Of a stretch of 64,000 nt of DNA, positions 1 to 13,266 are shown piece by piece. Location of the stretch: assembly GCA_905183005.1 (NCBI GenBank), contig CAJJDO010000076.1:275999-339998 (forward strand). The letters are read 5' to 3'. The position numbers were made by a program, and so were the translations under genes. This DNA comes from Paramecium pentaurelia. Lineage: Eukaryota; Ciliophora; Oligohymenophorea; Peniculida; Parameciidae. The notes under the pieces are model-generated. The model was not told where the DNA came from and made no database searches. It saw nothing but the letters and a program-made list of their open reading frames with translations. Positions within the stretch are counted from its first letter, which is position 1. Each line of letters starts with the position of its first letter.

Positions 1-926
1 TACTCGAGGAATTTTCCATTCTTGTAATTACAAATATACATGTGTATGCAAAAAAGCATAAACAACTGTATTCCATTTTGCATTGAATTCTTCAAAAGTT
101 GTTGCATTCCACCTTTATTATTAAATTATATTTAGTACCAATCATGATAAAATTCTCTATCTCCAAAATATGTTATTTCAGCTAATAAATTTAATATATT
201 TTCAAAGGTTAGGAAGAAAAGTACTATCCAAAATGCAGTTAATGGGAATAATAACAATACTGTTTATAGAATCAAATCTGATGTTCCAATTATTTAAGGT
301 TCGATGTGTTTAGCTATTATTATTGCACCAAGGATATCAAAATATGCTATATTAAATAACTTTGCAAAACAATAAATTAATCTGATCTTCTTTGTTTTTG
401 GATAATCATGATAGAATACCAATGCTGGAGTAATCATATAGATAAAGAATTCCCACAAACTAATTGGCTTTTTACAATGTTTTATATAAGAAACTTCCTT
501 CATAAATCCAATAAAAGCCATAGCACCTACAAAGGCTCCAGGTATAAAGCCCAATTAATATTTAATAGTAAACCATGGAAATATAACAAATGGAAGAGAT
601 ATAAAAAATACTAACAACATCTTCTAACCAAATTTATGTGCAAAATAAATTGTATATGGATATGTGAATGACTTATATAAGTTATTATTATTTACATAAA
701 CAGCCCAGATTATCATTAAAATGCCATCTCTACGCACTGCAGATATCGTTGGGGAATTAGCTAGTATAGTCCCTAACTAATTAAAATAGATGAGATCAAG
801 TATGTAATAGATTCCCAACATATGTGCATAATAGTAGAATCCGTGTAATTTTGATTTAGATAATACAGAATGATCATCCATATCATCTAATTGTGATACA
901 CGATGTTAGTATGTGTAAGGTTTCAT
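1..926 (-). CDS. DGAT1/ACAT-type MBOAT O-acyltransferase, C-terminus off the window
   Basis: Integral ER-type acyltransferase expected to esterify diacylglycerol or sterol with acyl-CoA. The frame starts MKPYTYQHRVSQLDDMDD and carries several hydrophobic segments. PALVFYHDYPKTKKIR matches the family's conserved cytosolic stretch, and FGDREFYHDWWNATTF is its signature FYxDWWN motif. That motif appears only when a 26-nt GT..AG intron (113-138) is removed; read through, the frame gives DWYQ and loses similarity. The active-site histidine region lies beyond base 1, so the gene is 5' complete and 3' truncated. The motif fits DGAT1 and ACAT about equally, so the acceptor is not assigned. Confidence 0.85.
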
Positions 927-985
927 AATGATACAATTAATAATTACTAATAAATAAAATTCATAAAATTTTTTAAAAATCTGAA

Positions 986-1330
986 TCAAAGAATTTACAG
1001 GTAGGACTTTTTATTAATTTATTTCTATTTTCCAATCATACTTCTCATATATATAACAAACAGATTATACAATAAAATTTATGATTATTTTTGACAAACG
1101 GCATACATAATGAAACAATCATTTAATTTGACCAGACTTTCAAAAGATATATTTAATTTAATGCTTAAATAACAAAATGCTAAAACCCCACAGTCTTCTA
1201 TAAATTTTAACCTCCTCTCAAAATAGTAATAATATTTAATCAATCCCATTAATAACCCATGTTCCTTCATATACAATACCATTTATTTTTATTGTAACGT
1301 ATATCTCAAAATAAATGATTCTATATTCAT
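986..1330 (-). CDS. small hypothetical protein
   Basis: An uninterrupted ciliate-code frame of 114 codons, from MNIESFILRYTLQ to a TGA stop, between two minus-strand genes (gaps about 60 and 150 bp). The middle (FIEDCGVLAFCYLSIKLN) has a vague cyclin-like helix pattern, which I would not rely on. No introns needed, no signal peptide. It could be a short real gene or a decayed remnant. Confidence 0.35.
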
Positions 1331-1481
1331 TCTAAATTATACACTGAAAAATATTAAATGCTTAATATAAATCATTTGGAAAATACATTAAAAGAATAAG
1401 AATTTACACAAATCTCTTGAGAGTGTGTTTAAACTTATTATATAAAATTTAAGAAAATAAAACTTTATTTTTATTTAATAA

Positions 1482-2499
1482 TCAATCTCCAGTTGTTTAG
1501 TAGAATATTAATTAATCTTGCTTTCTTAATTATAGTTTACATTCTCTATCACTAACAAGACCTACTTTCTTCAATTCTGTTACTACCTCCTATCCTTATT
1601 GTACTACTTCAATAGGAATTCCTAAAAGGTCATTTTTGAACGATCCTAAGATGTTCATTGTGCTATAGCATACCTATTTCACATGCCTCATAAAAAAATT
1701 AATATGCAACAGTATCAACTCCAGCACATCTACAATTTATCAAACGCAAATGTGGTTGAATTTAATAATCACGCAATGATGGTCTCTATTTTGCATATTC
1801 AATACCAACCCAATCAAAAAATTACTTTTATATTGAACAAATTCGTTCTTTTGATTATTCTATTTAAGGATCCTCAAATTCAATTGTATCTGGATCAATG
1901 AATCCCAATTTATTATAAAAATTGATTGCTATTTTAACACAATCTCCTGTCAATATTGGTTAGATGTTCATTACTTAAGAGACACTTTCAAAATTATGTT
2001 TGGTTTATTCTCTTGCAATCCAAATAACTCTCTTTGAATTCTGAGGTAAGACATCAAATTTATATTCACATCTATATTTACGATTATATTTAAAAGCAAT
2101 AGTAATGCATTTCCCATTAAATCCATTTAATACTTCTGAGATTATAGTTCTATCCCATCTAAATAATTTCTTTGTTTTAGTACTATCCACCCAAAAACTT
2201 TACTATAAGAAATCACTATTTTTAAATGAAAGTATATGTAAATGTGCTTTTATAAATCTATTATCTAAATCTTCAAGCCATTCCTTCAATGTCTATTGAA
2301 ATCCTACATACCATTATCCTGAAACCAGAATTAAATTTGTAAAATCTCCAATCAAATATGCTAAAATAGTCCTCTTTATTCTATCCTAACCTTATTTAAT
2401 AAAGAGAAAATTTGTTAATTTATCAGATGCTTCATTTTGTTATAAGACTCTAGCCACCATCTTTGGAATTGTGGCCTTTTTACTTTCTTTTCGTTGCAT
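1482..2499 (-). CDS. hypothetical protein, 329 aa
   Basis: Starts [15 protein letters not shown] and is soluble and mixed alpha/beta in composition. A 28-nt intron (1646-1673) is required: without it the frame hits TGA, with it the frame runs on through [14 protein letters not shown] to a TGA at 1482. Total coding length is an exact multiple of three. I do not recognise a domain. It is divergent from the trichocyst matrix protein gene across about 250 bp. Confidence 0.7.
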
Positions 2500-2749
2500 T
2501 TTATATTAATTTATAAAATCATTTCAAACCAATTTGATATTCAGAACAAATTTTACATAAATTTTTATACATAAAATTAGAAGGTGAGATTGATATTTTT
2601 GTTTTTTGATTACTAAAATAACTGTATTTATCTTACTTAATCCAGTTAAATACTCATTTCATTTATTATATATATCAATACATTAAAAATATTATAAATA
2701 TTAATTAAACATAAACACCCATATAATTTATTTATTCATATTAATTAAT

Positions 2750-3924
2750 ATGTAAAAAACGATTTTAGCATTGCTGATTGTTATGTGTACAGCACTTCAA
2801 GTGCAAGAACTATAATAGGCCAATAAATAATTCGATAAACTATCTTAAGACTCTCCTGTAGGAAAATTCTTAATGGATTTAGCTTAAATTCATGCAGAAG
2901 TACAAGGACCATTAGATGATTTAAAAGAGACAATTGAAAAATTTTATGAGAATTTACAAGAGAGTATCTCATAATTAGATGGTGAATTTCAATCCAAATA
3001 AGCAATACATTTGAAGTAGTTTAAATTAATCAAATAGGGTTCTTTAAAATTATGAATCTAATTAATAAGATGCATAAATTGATATTGCTTAATCATAAGA
3101 TTAATTAGATAATGTATTGTCAAGAAACAAAGAAAATATTGAAAAGAGATTAAAATAGATCTAATAAAATATTAATGATAATAGATCAAATATATAAAGA
3201 GACAAATTATAAAGAAATCAATAAAAAGATTAAAATGTTGAACATATTCATGAACATCAATAGGCAACTACATCAATAGATGAAGCATTATCTCTTGTAT
3301 AAGGTTTAAGTAGTGGAAATATTGCTTTTGTTGAAGCACCAATGAAAAAGACTCTAGATTATATAAAATAGAAAGTAAATTCAAGAGAAGAATATGCTCC
3401 ATTAGTAGATGCATTAATAAGTTTATCTGGAACATAAGATACAAAATAAATAAAAGAATTGTTAAATAAATTAAGAAATTAGATTGTTGATTCAATGATT
3501 CAATTAACATCAGATGAAAATGATGCTTAAAAAATGTTTGATGATCGTCAAAAATAATTGGATTCAGAATTTTAAGTAAATAATAATTTACTATTGATAG
3601 GAATTCTAAACTTAAGTGAATTAAGCAACTTATGATTTGGCATCTATTTCAGCTAGAATTGATTAAGAGAAAGAATTTACAAAGTAGAGATAAAGTGATT
3701 TAGATATGTACAATAGCTAAATTGGTATATAATATATTAATTTAAGAAATGGAGAATAATAATTTTGCTGCAATTACTGGATTATATAATGAAATTAGGT
3801 CTGTTAGATTAAAGGAACTTAAAGTTGCTGAAGATGCTAAAAAGTATTAATTAATTTTATTATAATTAGTTTTGCTTATTCATCACAATTTAGAGAATTA
3901 TTACAATCAAAATTGAACAAATGA
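2750..3924 (+). CDS. trichocyst matrix protein (TMP family)
   Basis: Secretory precursor of the crystalline core of trichocysts, the dischargeable secretory organelles of Paramecium. It has a signal peptide (MQKTILALLIVMCTALQV) followed by about 340 residues of mostly alpha-helical, coiled-coil-prone sequence. The segments DSPVGKFLMDLAQIHAEVQ and EEYAPLVDALISLSG resemble the repeated helical units of the TMP family. Total length 359 aa, typical of TMP precursors. Four introns (3016-3037, 3576-3600, 3725-3746, 3844-3869) restore one frame; read naively it looks like a broken gene. Family members are processed by proteolysis in the secretory pathway; I did not locate the cleavage site. Its stop lies 25 bp from the stop of the next, convergent gene. 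Confidence 0.8.
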
Positions 3925-3949
3925 CATTTATATATATATATATAATAAA

Positions 3950-4831
3950 TCATATTAATGATGGTTTTGGTTCAGTATTGTATTATTATGGGGATTAAAT
4001 TAAATGTATTGATCTAGATGGAGTTCTAGTTATAATTTATTTCTTTGAAGATGTTGGAGTTTATGGTGTTTCACAAGTAATTTCATCATATAATTTAGAG
4101 AGTTCTTCGAATTAAGATTTTAAATTCTATTATTTTAGACGAATCTTTTCAATTAAATTAGGTGAATGAACAATCTAAGAATTATTATTTGATTGACTAA
4201 TTTATTTATGTAATGTCTTAATAGATTCTGTTTAATCATCAACAATCTATTATAAATTGTAAGTTCTAATATCATATTATTCTTTTAAATCTTTTAATTG
4301 TTTATCCTTTTAATCAATAATCTTCTATTATTCTTATGTATATGCTTCGAAATTTGATAATCTAACAATCATTTTATCCTTTTCATCCAATTAACAACGC
4401 AATTGATGAATTTCTTCTTTTTAACAGACTTACAATTTTTATAATGCAATTTAGAGTTCTTCAATATATTTTTATTATTTATCATTTTACTGTTTTAGTA
4501 TTTCTATTTCTTAATCTTTTTTTAAACTTTCTTTGTTATCAGAAATAAAATGAGATTGTTACAATTAAGAAAATAAAGAATGTTGACTTTCATTAACTTC
4601 TTCAATTTTAACAAGATTTGACCTTTCGAATTAACTCATAGAATATGTAAGTTGACTATTTTGTACAGCTGATGTATTGTAAGAGACAGTCTCTTCATCA
4701 GGTATAACACTATTGATCTTCTTCTATAATTGAGAATAAGTCATGAAGTCTCCTTTTTTGATAGGAGAAGTATCAGTTATTTTAGTTGGATTTTACTCAT
4801 CTATTTCCTCTTCTGAATTAACTTCACTCAT
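3950..4831 (-). CDS. coiled-coil protein, 293 aa
   Basis: Intronless frame starting MSEVNSEEEIDEQNPTK. An acidic, Ser/Thr-rich N-terminus with repeated TSPIK/TPTSSKK-like sites is followed by a long Gln/Glu/Lys-rich coiled coil (about residues 95-240) and a basic tail containing TPSRS. No catalytic domain is visible. The composition fits a cytoskeletal or basal-body-associated protein, but that is inference. Convergent with the trichocyst gene. Confidence 0.75.
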
Positions 4832-5009
4832 TAATAAATTTTATTTTCTTATTTCATTAAGTTTAATTTCTTAAGACAAAATACTATTAATAAAAACTAT
4901 CATATAAAAAATATTTAAGTATCATTGAATATAGTAAATATGAATATATATATGCAGATTAACAAACTTTAAATTATTTGCTGTTAAATATAAATTATAA
5001 AATTGATTA

Positions 5010-6396
5010 ATGTCACAATATACAAAAAGTTAAAGAGAATAAAGATCAGTAACAAATATGAACAAAGTTTCTTTTGCTGATTCATAAATTCATAATGTAA
5101 TTATTATTTGAAATATGAGTAGCTTAAATAAAGTGAATCTTCAGTTTCTCCAATGAAAAATTAAGATTATACAAAATCAAAAACATAAAGAGTATATAAA
5201 ACATAAACAATGAATACTATGAATACTATACCTACAATGACAGGAATTCCAAATACATTTACAGTTTAATAAAATTGTGTTGCAGCTCAACCATTATGCA
5301 TGAATATTATTGTAGTTTCAAAAGAAGAAATTGAAATGCCTTGGAGACTTGAATGTGAGTATTTACAATCACTAATAAATGAATTACAAAATAAATAATA
5401 AAACAAATCTGTATAAATAGTAGAGAAAACAATAACGGATAATTCTAGAGTTGAATTGTTAGAATCATAACTTAAAGAATTAAGAAGATAAAATGAATCA
5501 TTGTAATATGAATTACATATATCCAAAATTAATTATGAAAAAGAATTATAAAGAATAAATGGTACATTTGAACTTAGAAGTGTTTAAGTTGAAGATATTG
5601 CATAAAAAGAAAGTGAATTTTATCTTATAAGAATTAAATTTGAAGATTAAATATCATAATTAGAAAATAAAATAAAATAATAAGATATATAATTAAGAAG
5701 ATCATAAGATGAAAATTATAAATTATAATAAATTATTAGGTAATTAACAATATTAATATAGTTCTCGAGAAACTGAAATAAATTCTCTTAGAATCTAAAT
5801 TACTTAAACATAATCTAATACTAATACAAATGAATTAATTAGAATTAGAGAATTGGAAACTCAAATTAGATACTTAAATTCTGAAATTGATAATGTAAAT
5901 TCAAAACTTATTAATTCCAATAATGAAAATTAATAATTAAGAATCTAAATATAAAATATAGATTATAAAACAGATACAAAAAATAATGAATTGATACTTA
6001 AATTAAGAGAATATGAAAGTAGAATCACTATGCTTACATCTGAAATTGAACGTCTTATTTATTCAATTAAATAAAAAGAAATAGAATTAGATGAATGGAA
6101 GACTAGATATTAATAATTAGAAATGTCTGGATCTTCTGTTTTCTAAGAAAAAGTAGAATATCTATCTTAAGAAGTAGAAGTTTGGAAATCTAAATTTATT
6201 AAAGCAAATCATGAATATAATAGATGTTAAGAAGAAATTACTATGTTGTAAGCTGAATTAGAATCATTGAAAAAATAAAGAAAAGTATTATTATTTATTT
6301 ATTTTAATTATTTAGTAAGAATTAACAATTACTTCTAGAGTTGTTACAAAATAAACAACAAATTCAAATAGTGGTTATAAACAATACTAATAGTGA
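5010..6396 (+). CDS. coiled-coil protein, 435 aa
   Basis: Starts MSQYTKSQREQRSVTNMNK. The first about 130 residues are Ser/Thr/Met-rich and contain VSKEEIEMPWRLECEYLQ; the rest is nearly continuous heptad-like coiled coil with many Gln residues encoded by TAA. Three introns (5097-5122, 5740-5761, 6285-6315) each remove an in-frame TGA or a frame change. It ends SGYKQYQQ before TGA. The function is not evident; likely cytoskeletal. It converges on the CH-domain gene with only 15 bp between stops. Confidence 0.75.
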
Positions 6397-6411
6397 ATAT
6401 ATTAATGATAT

Positions 6412-9073
6412 TCAATATTAAAAATCAGATTGTTATTCATCTTAAATTTAAACATCTGAAACATCTGGATGTGGTGATTAATATGGTTTATCATTAACTC
6501 TTTCAAAACATTTAGATATTTTAGGATTTGATAATGGTGAAGGATTCATTTAGTCTAATTCATCATAAACACTTCGTATAAAACTATCAATTTAATTATT
6601 TTATTACTTCTTCATTCCATCTGATGCACTTTAACCAGATTCTGCTACTAAATTTTCAATAAATTCAACAATATTGTTTAATACTTGATCATTCTCAGCT
6701 TTTAATGCTAATCTAATACAATTTGCAAATATTTTATCATGATTTTCTATTTAAACTTCTGCTTTAAATTATAAATCAAGCAATTATTTTGCTAAATCAT
6801 TAGCATACAATAAAACAGTTGGATCACTTAAACCCAAATAAACATATTCTTTAGTTACTTTAGCAATCTATTCACATGATTCCATATTTTATATTTTAAA
6901 ATCTGTATTTTGAAAACACCAATGAAGTAATTCAAAATGTCCTAATGGTAAATTTAATAATTTCTATGTATTGAGCTATAAAATAATGATAAATTTATTA
7001 CTAATTCAACTAAATGCAATAGTAATTAAAATGAAACTTATTTTACATATTATGAGTTAATATTTAATTTAAATTTAAAACTTTTATCAGATGGAATAAA
7101 GAAATCATATTCATCTTATTATTCTTAACTAAATAAAGCCCATTATCTTGATTCTTAAGATACTTCAAGAACAATCTTAACAAATAACTCTAATAATATT
7201 TTACTATCTCCTAATAAATCCACTATGTGAATTAATGATTATGTCATAAGAATATCTGAATCTATAGGTAATGAAGCTATTTCTATTCCTTTAGAGAAAT
7301 GATTAACTTATGCTTTTAAATCTGAAATTATTCTGTCATTTTCAATAGAAAAGAATTTCTATCCTTATTAAGGAGACTTAATTAAATTTTAATAATTTGG
7401 AGTTTTGATTATTCCTCTAATCATTTCACTAAATAATATAACACATAGACAACGATTTTACCACCATCTATTTTTAGCCAATGCTATAACATGTTTATCA
7501 ATTTTCACTTAAGAATTAGCTTTAGCTGCATTACATAATATAGCTAATGCACTTGAACTTAAAGATGTTGAAGCAGATAAAAAATATATATATCCATATC
7601 GTTTCATATCATTCCACAAATCTGATGATTCTTATTCAAATCCTGAAAAGACAGCTAAACATTACATAAAATGTTCAACTGATAAATTCTATTTCATTGT
7701 TTAAATAACTTAATATTTAAACATAGGTTCTTAAAAAGAACATATCATTTAAATTAAAAGCTATTTCTTTTCAAAAAAAACACTTTATTTTATAAGATTA
7801 CATATTTCTGGTAAAAAGAATTCTAAAAATAATGATCTAGTTTTTAATGCATCCTTTTATAATGATCTTGCGCCAAATTAATTAACCAAATCAATACAAA
7901 CATGAACTCTTTAAACTGGTAAATTTTAAATACATTAAAATGTAAATTTAAAAAATTTCCATACTTCATTTGTGTCTTTGAATATAAAATTTATATATGC
8001 TTCTTTCTATGTTATTAATTCCTAAAAAAATCCATTTACAAAATCTTCAGGATAAATATCAATTAGATCTATAAAACTCTATAGAGCAGTGCCATTCTAT
8101 TTGAATTAAACTGTTTATGCAAATTATGCAAATTATTATCTTTATGTTAATGCTTCATTTAAAATCTATTTATTATATATAAAATTTATACATCATATAT
8201 TGATTTATCTAATTATTTTTCTCTTGTTGATGTTGTTTCTCTCTTATTCTCATCCATTGGTGTTTTTTAAAATGAATCCTATATTTATCTATCGTTATTT
8301 GAATTAAGTTTTTCCTATTATTTTTCTAATTATTATTATTCCTCCTTCAATTTTAATAAACTCCCTTAAACAGGTCTATAACTTATATTTTTGACTTCAA
8401 TTTGATAGTTTAGATTTTCTAAATTTTAACTTATTGGTTTGCTTGGAACCCTCATAAAATTAGTTCTTTTAGATGAAACTGACAAAGGTGCATGCTTTTC
8501 AGAAAGCTATTCTTTTTAGAATTAATCTTCTTGTTTTTACTCTTCTTATAATTTCTCTATTCCTTTTTCTTTTAATAAGAAAGTCTAAGTATTTTAAGTA
8601 GAAGTGGCAAATTCTTTAGAATTCACATAAGATGCCAAAGGAGGATTAATAACCCTTTTTAATATTAATTAAATACTTTCTCTATGTTAATAAACTGTAA
8701 ATGCTAACAAGAAAATTATAAAGGGCATTCCAATCATTATCTAAAATTTCAGCAAATCCTTTATGATTTGGAATTACTATATCATTCTTTTTAAAAAAGA
8801 GCTCTAATTGTTAATAGTTGTTTTATCTCCTTTCATCCTTTTGTGAATTATCAAAAGAGTGCATTTATACTCTTCCAGGATAATATCGTGAGAAAATTTC
8901 AGCAATTAAAAAACCATTGCTCAAATCTCTAAATAAGTTATAAACATTAATATATACCTTCTAGGATCTTTTACAGAATAACTTAGATCAAGTCCTTGTA
9001 TCCATTTGATGATCTCCCTTGGTAATGCTTTTCCTACAGGTTGAAATGCTTGAGTATTAGTATTAGAACTCAT
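6412..9073 (-). CDS. CH-domain (SPATA4/SPEF-like) protein, 852 aa
   Basis: The N-terminal 120 residues form a calponin-homology domain of the SPATA4/SPEF type: LPREIIKWIQGLDLSYSVKD, then RDLSNGFLIAEIFSRYYP and an SLLTQRK end. This type is found in axonemal, microtubule-associated proteins. Behind it lie a charged Gln-rich linker (about 125-230) and about 600 residues of helical, possibly armadillo-like sequence without a motif I can name. Known SPATA4 proteins are about 300 aa, so the long extension is notable. Four introns: 8929-8957, 8655-8676, 8166-8191, 6976-7001. A role in cilia is inferred from the family. Confidence 0.8.
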
Positions 9074-9483
9074 AAATTTTATTAATATATTATCAATTCC
9101 AAAGTATTTATATATACTTCATGTATTGGATGAATAATTATATATAAATCTAATCAAATTATTTAGAATATATATATATAGAAATAAATACTAATGATAA
9201 TCTGCATATTAAACCAACAACATTATAAAAGTAGATATGGATATAAAAGTTAATTAAAATATATTGTTAAAGGCTCTAATAAAATAACTAATCATATGTA
9301 TCAATAATATTAATATTATATAAAACTTTAAAAAGATATATAATGAATGAAAATATTAATTTCTTAATTGAATAAACAAAAAATATAGAAAAATCTTATA
9401 TGAATTATTGAATATCCTAAAATAAAATTATTAGAATACTAATATGTTTTAAAAAACTCTTTTAATTATATAAAAGTAAATAT
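9074..9483. other. intergenic, nothing recognised
   Basis: About 410 bp of AT-rich sequence between the stop of the hybrid kinase and the start of the CH-domain gene, both minus strand. It must carry the CH gene's promoter. I see no ORF, repeat or RNA gene. Confidence 0.6.
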
Positions 9484-12116
9484 TCATAGGCTATACTATT
9501 TAATAACTCTTTGAATGGTTTATTTAGAAATTGGTTTAACTATAAATTCTTGGATTCCTATTTTTAAACTTTGTTCTTTTAGTTTATTTTCATCATAAGC
9601 AGAGGTGATAAATATTTTCATTTATTTATTTGATTTTAAAATTAGAGTTGAAGTTTGCATACCATTTAATCCTGGCATTTCCATATCCATAAATATAGCT
9701 GCATAACCTTAACAAGATTCTGAACATTTTTTGGATCTAACATTTTCTAGTGCATCAGTTCCATTAAAGGCTTTATCTATTTAGGTATTAGTACTATTTT
9801 AGATATTTATATTATTTTATTACAATTATTTTATTTGCATTTCCAATATTTCTTAATTAAATACATTGTCATCAACTATCAAAATATGTTTACATCCTAT
9901 AATGTTTTCTTAAATTAAATCATTAACTATAATAGATTCTTAAAAACTTTAATTATCACTATTAATAACTATTTTATATTATTATTATTATTAAGATCCT
10001 TTACTATTAAAATAAATTTCATTTAAGGGTGGAGAATAATCATCATCCAAATGAACTTATTCTGGTTTAATAAAAGGACATTTATGATGTAATTATTGAA
10101 TTTTTAAAGTTAAATAAAAGTAAGAACCATGTTTTGCCTAAGATGTATCTTAAGATATAACCTTCAATCCAGAATTATCATATGATAATTATTAAGCTAG
10201 TTTATTACTTATTAACAAACCTAATCCAACACCTTATTCATTTAAATTCTCAGATAGTCCTTCTTTAATCTTACCAAAAGCTTTAAAAAGCTTAGCTAAA
10301 TTATGTTATGATATTCCAACTCCTGTATCCTCTACTCCAGCATTTACTAATAATCCTTATTACACAAACTTAATTGAGATAGCTCCTTTTTATGTAAATT
10401 TAATAGCATTTGCAATAAGATTTACTAAGATCTGTTTAAGTCTATTTCTATCTGTTCTAATTTATAAACATTTAACATTTGAAATAACTGTTAATTTTAT
10501 ATTTTTCAATTCTGCTTAAAGTTTAAACATTTAAAGACACTCTTCTCCTAATTAAGTTAAATTAAAGGTTTTTTAGACTAAACTGAATTGATCTGCTTTT
10601 ATTTAAGCCAAATCAAGTAAATCATTAGCTAAATTTAACATATAATAACAATTTTCCAAAACAATTGATATATTCTAACAAATATAATCATAATTATTTA
10701 ATTATTCTTTAAGTCTGCTCAATATATTTATAACTACATTTAATGGAGATCTAAATTCATGACTTACAAAAGATAATGTTTTAGATTTTGATTAATTAAT
10801 TTGAAGTAGTTCTTTAATGTTCTTTCTATGTATAACATCTCTTGCAATTATGAATAATAAATCTTCATTGCCTATAGAGATACTTATTTCAATTGATCTT
10901 TTTTAATTTTCAATTTCAAAGCTTGTTTCAACAACAAGTATATTCATATTATCAGTAGTTTCTCTTCTAAATCTTTTTGTGCCATATACGTATAACAAAC
11001 ATTTATATACAGTGTTAAGCTAAATCATTTAGGTAATAATACTTAACTAGTCAATGATCTAAATCTTGGAGATTGACTTTATTCTGTGTTTCTTAAAGTC
11101 ATTTGTTAATCTTAGGAAAAATGTTTAAAAAAATTCAACTTAGAAGATTTAAAATATTTTATTTATTGTTAATTAAGACTTTATAGTGAAAACAAAGAAT
11201 CTCTTGATTGAAGTGGTGATTCATCCATTAAAATCTCACAAGATAACTTTTCAAAAAGCATTAATAAATCATGATTATTTTTTTGAAAAATCTTTTTGCT
11301 AATTTAATTTTAATATTCAATTTTAGGTTTTGAATTACTATTATTATCTATTTTTTCGAATTAAACTATTATAACACCTTCAGAAAGAACATCAAATAAT
11401 GAACAATAATCTATTGGAGAGAGAGTTTCATTAATCTTAATCTTTTATTATTTATCTGTACTTATAAAACTTAAATCTCTAATTATAGTTCTTTTTGGAT
11501 TTATTTAATGTAAAGATTAACGAAAAGTTGTATTTTATAATGCCTCAACTGCTGTATCTTAAAACCCATTCATATTAGATTAATATTGCTTTCCCTCCTA
11601 AATGGTATTTTTTTAAGGGAGTAACCATAATAAAAGTAGCAAATATAATTTATTATTTGCATTAATTATGTATACTTAATTAAATTCATGAGAATAGTTA
11701 CTATTTAAATTCAATTAATATGAAAAACTCAAAAGAAGTATTATTTAAAAAAAAATCGTAATAGCTTTCCACATTTTACTATTTGCCATGTTGATCTAAA
11801 GATTAGTGTAATTGTGAACAATAACAATATAAAAATAATTTTGATAAACATTCTCTATACCATACATAAATGATTCTACTTAAAATAAAATTATATCCAT
11901 TAATATAAGAGCTAATTATAATTCTGTTTAAAAAAAGCTTGTCTTTTTAAAACATAATAATTCTAATGATATCTAAACAAGCAAATTAATCATCAAAAAT
12001 TTAACAAATTGATTTCCAAAATCCTAATATTATATTATCATCCTTATAAATTGAAATAGCAAAGAAATAATCATTGAAATTTATAGTTTGCGAGATCTTA
12101 ATTAGTTATCTAACAT
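9484..12116 (-). CDS. membrane hybrid histidine kinase with receiver domain, 869 aa
   Basis: A one-protein phosphorelay sensor. Residues 1 to about 190 hold five or six hydrophobic segments (for example FVKFLMINLLVQISLELLCF). A PAS-like stretch (DYCSLFDVLSEGVIIV) follows. The HisKA helix FVSHEFRSPLNVV carries the phospho-accepting His near residue 445. The ATPase domain has an N box (NLIANAIKFTQKG) and G boxes (VEDTGVGIS, GVGLGLLISNKL). The receiver has acidic Asp741/Asp742 (ILIVDDN), phospho-acceptor Asp803 (FMDMEMPG) and Lys in VKPIS. All catalytic residues are present. One 23-nt intron (11020-11042). The start ATG at 12116 is my choice; a second open frame overlaps the N-terminus (see findings). 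Confidence 0.88.
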
Positions 12117-13266
12117 AGTCAAATTTAAATAGTTTAATATATATATAAGAAATTAAAATTTATTTTTCCATTTAATGCATCAAATTCATTTTAAATAAAA
12201 TATTAATTTTAAGGTGACTTAATTGGTGGTCCTAGAAGTTAGAATGAAAATTATAAATTGTTTTTACACCATAAATTAATAAACAAAAGTTATTATTAAA
12301 TACTCATTATTTTTCTCATAAATCTCTTAGAAATAATTAGAAACATTCAAATATAATATTATCATTTATTTTAATAATAATTTATGATTTATATAAATTA
12401 AAACTTACCAATACTAAAGATATTTAACTTATTATTTCATTTGTATAATGAAATATCTCATTTAGTTAGAGACTTACTATCAATTTTTCTATATTTAATG
12501 TTATCAAATTGCTATTGAATGATTAAAATTGAAATTTAAGATCTTTTTAAAGTAATTATTTCCAAATATATAATTTATTTATTATTTAATCCATTTGATA
12601 GAAACACAGCATTTAGATTATTATTAAATTAGTATGTTAAAAATTAACATTCAATTATATTGTAGTAATTCATGGAGATTTAAATTTATTTAAGGATAAT
12701 TAGTTCAACATTTATTTAAATTCAAATTGGTGATAAATTATTTTTGATTTATAAACTTTGTAATTATTACTATAGTGATTTTCAAAATTCTTTTTTTCTT
12801 AAGCTATCTAAAATATTTGAATTTTCGTAAAATTAATTTTGTAATATATTATCTAATTTATAATTCAAATTTGTAAAATAGTAAAATAGTAAATGGATTA
12901 TTCATCCTATATATAATTGAGTTTGTTGATCTTAAATAAAAGTTTAGACTTCTATTAATTAGGATATGTTTCATTATTGCCCAACTTGAGTTAAATTTAG
13001 TTTTTTAAGATAATGATAAATTTGTTTAAATGATTCATACATAAGTTTGTTGGTAATAGGAGAAATGTTATTTTATTAACATATATTTAAATATATTCTT
13101 CTTATTAGTATATTTATGAGAATAGTTGTTAATTTTCACGATAATTAAAAATTGTAAAAATAAAAATATTACTTAAATTTGAAAATAATTATACTTATTT
13201 TAAATATTCTCAATGTGATATCAAAATATCATTTATATTTATAAAGCATTATTGAATAAATCAAAA
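12117..13266. other. long intergenic region, no gene recognised
   Basis: About 1.15 kb of very AT-rich sequence. TGA (or TCA for the other strand) recurs about every 50 bases, so no long ciliate-code frame survives on either strand apart from the first 55 bases, which overlap an alternative kinase start. No repeat or RNA gene seen. Confidence 0.6.

Noticed and set aside
2781..3510. Minus-strand open frames across the trichocyst matrix gene
   Set aside because: They mirror the plus-strand coding exons, have no domain, and the plus strand has a signal peptide and consistent introns.
2999..3870. Trichocyst gene as a frameshifted pseudogene
   Set aside because: Each apparent shift is mended exactly by a 22-26 nt GT..AG segment, and the total coding length is a multiple of three.
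3929..3944. (TA)n run near the convergent stops
   Set aside because: Ordinary simple sequence for this AT content; such runs recur throughout the intergenic DNA.
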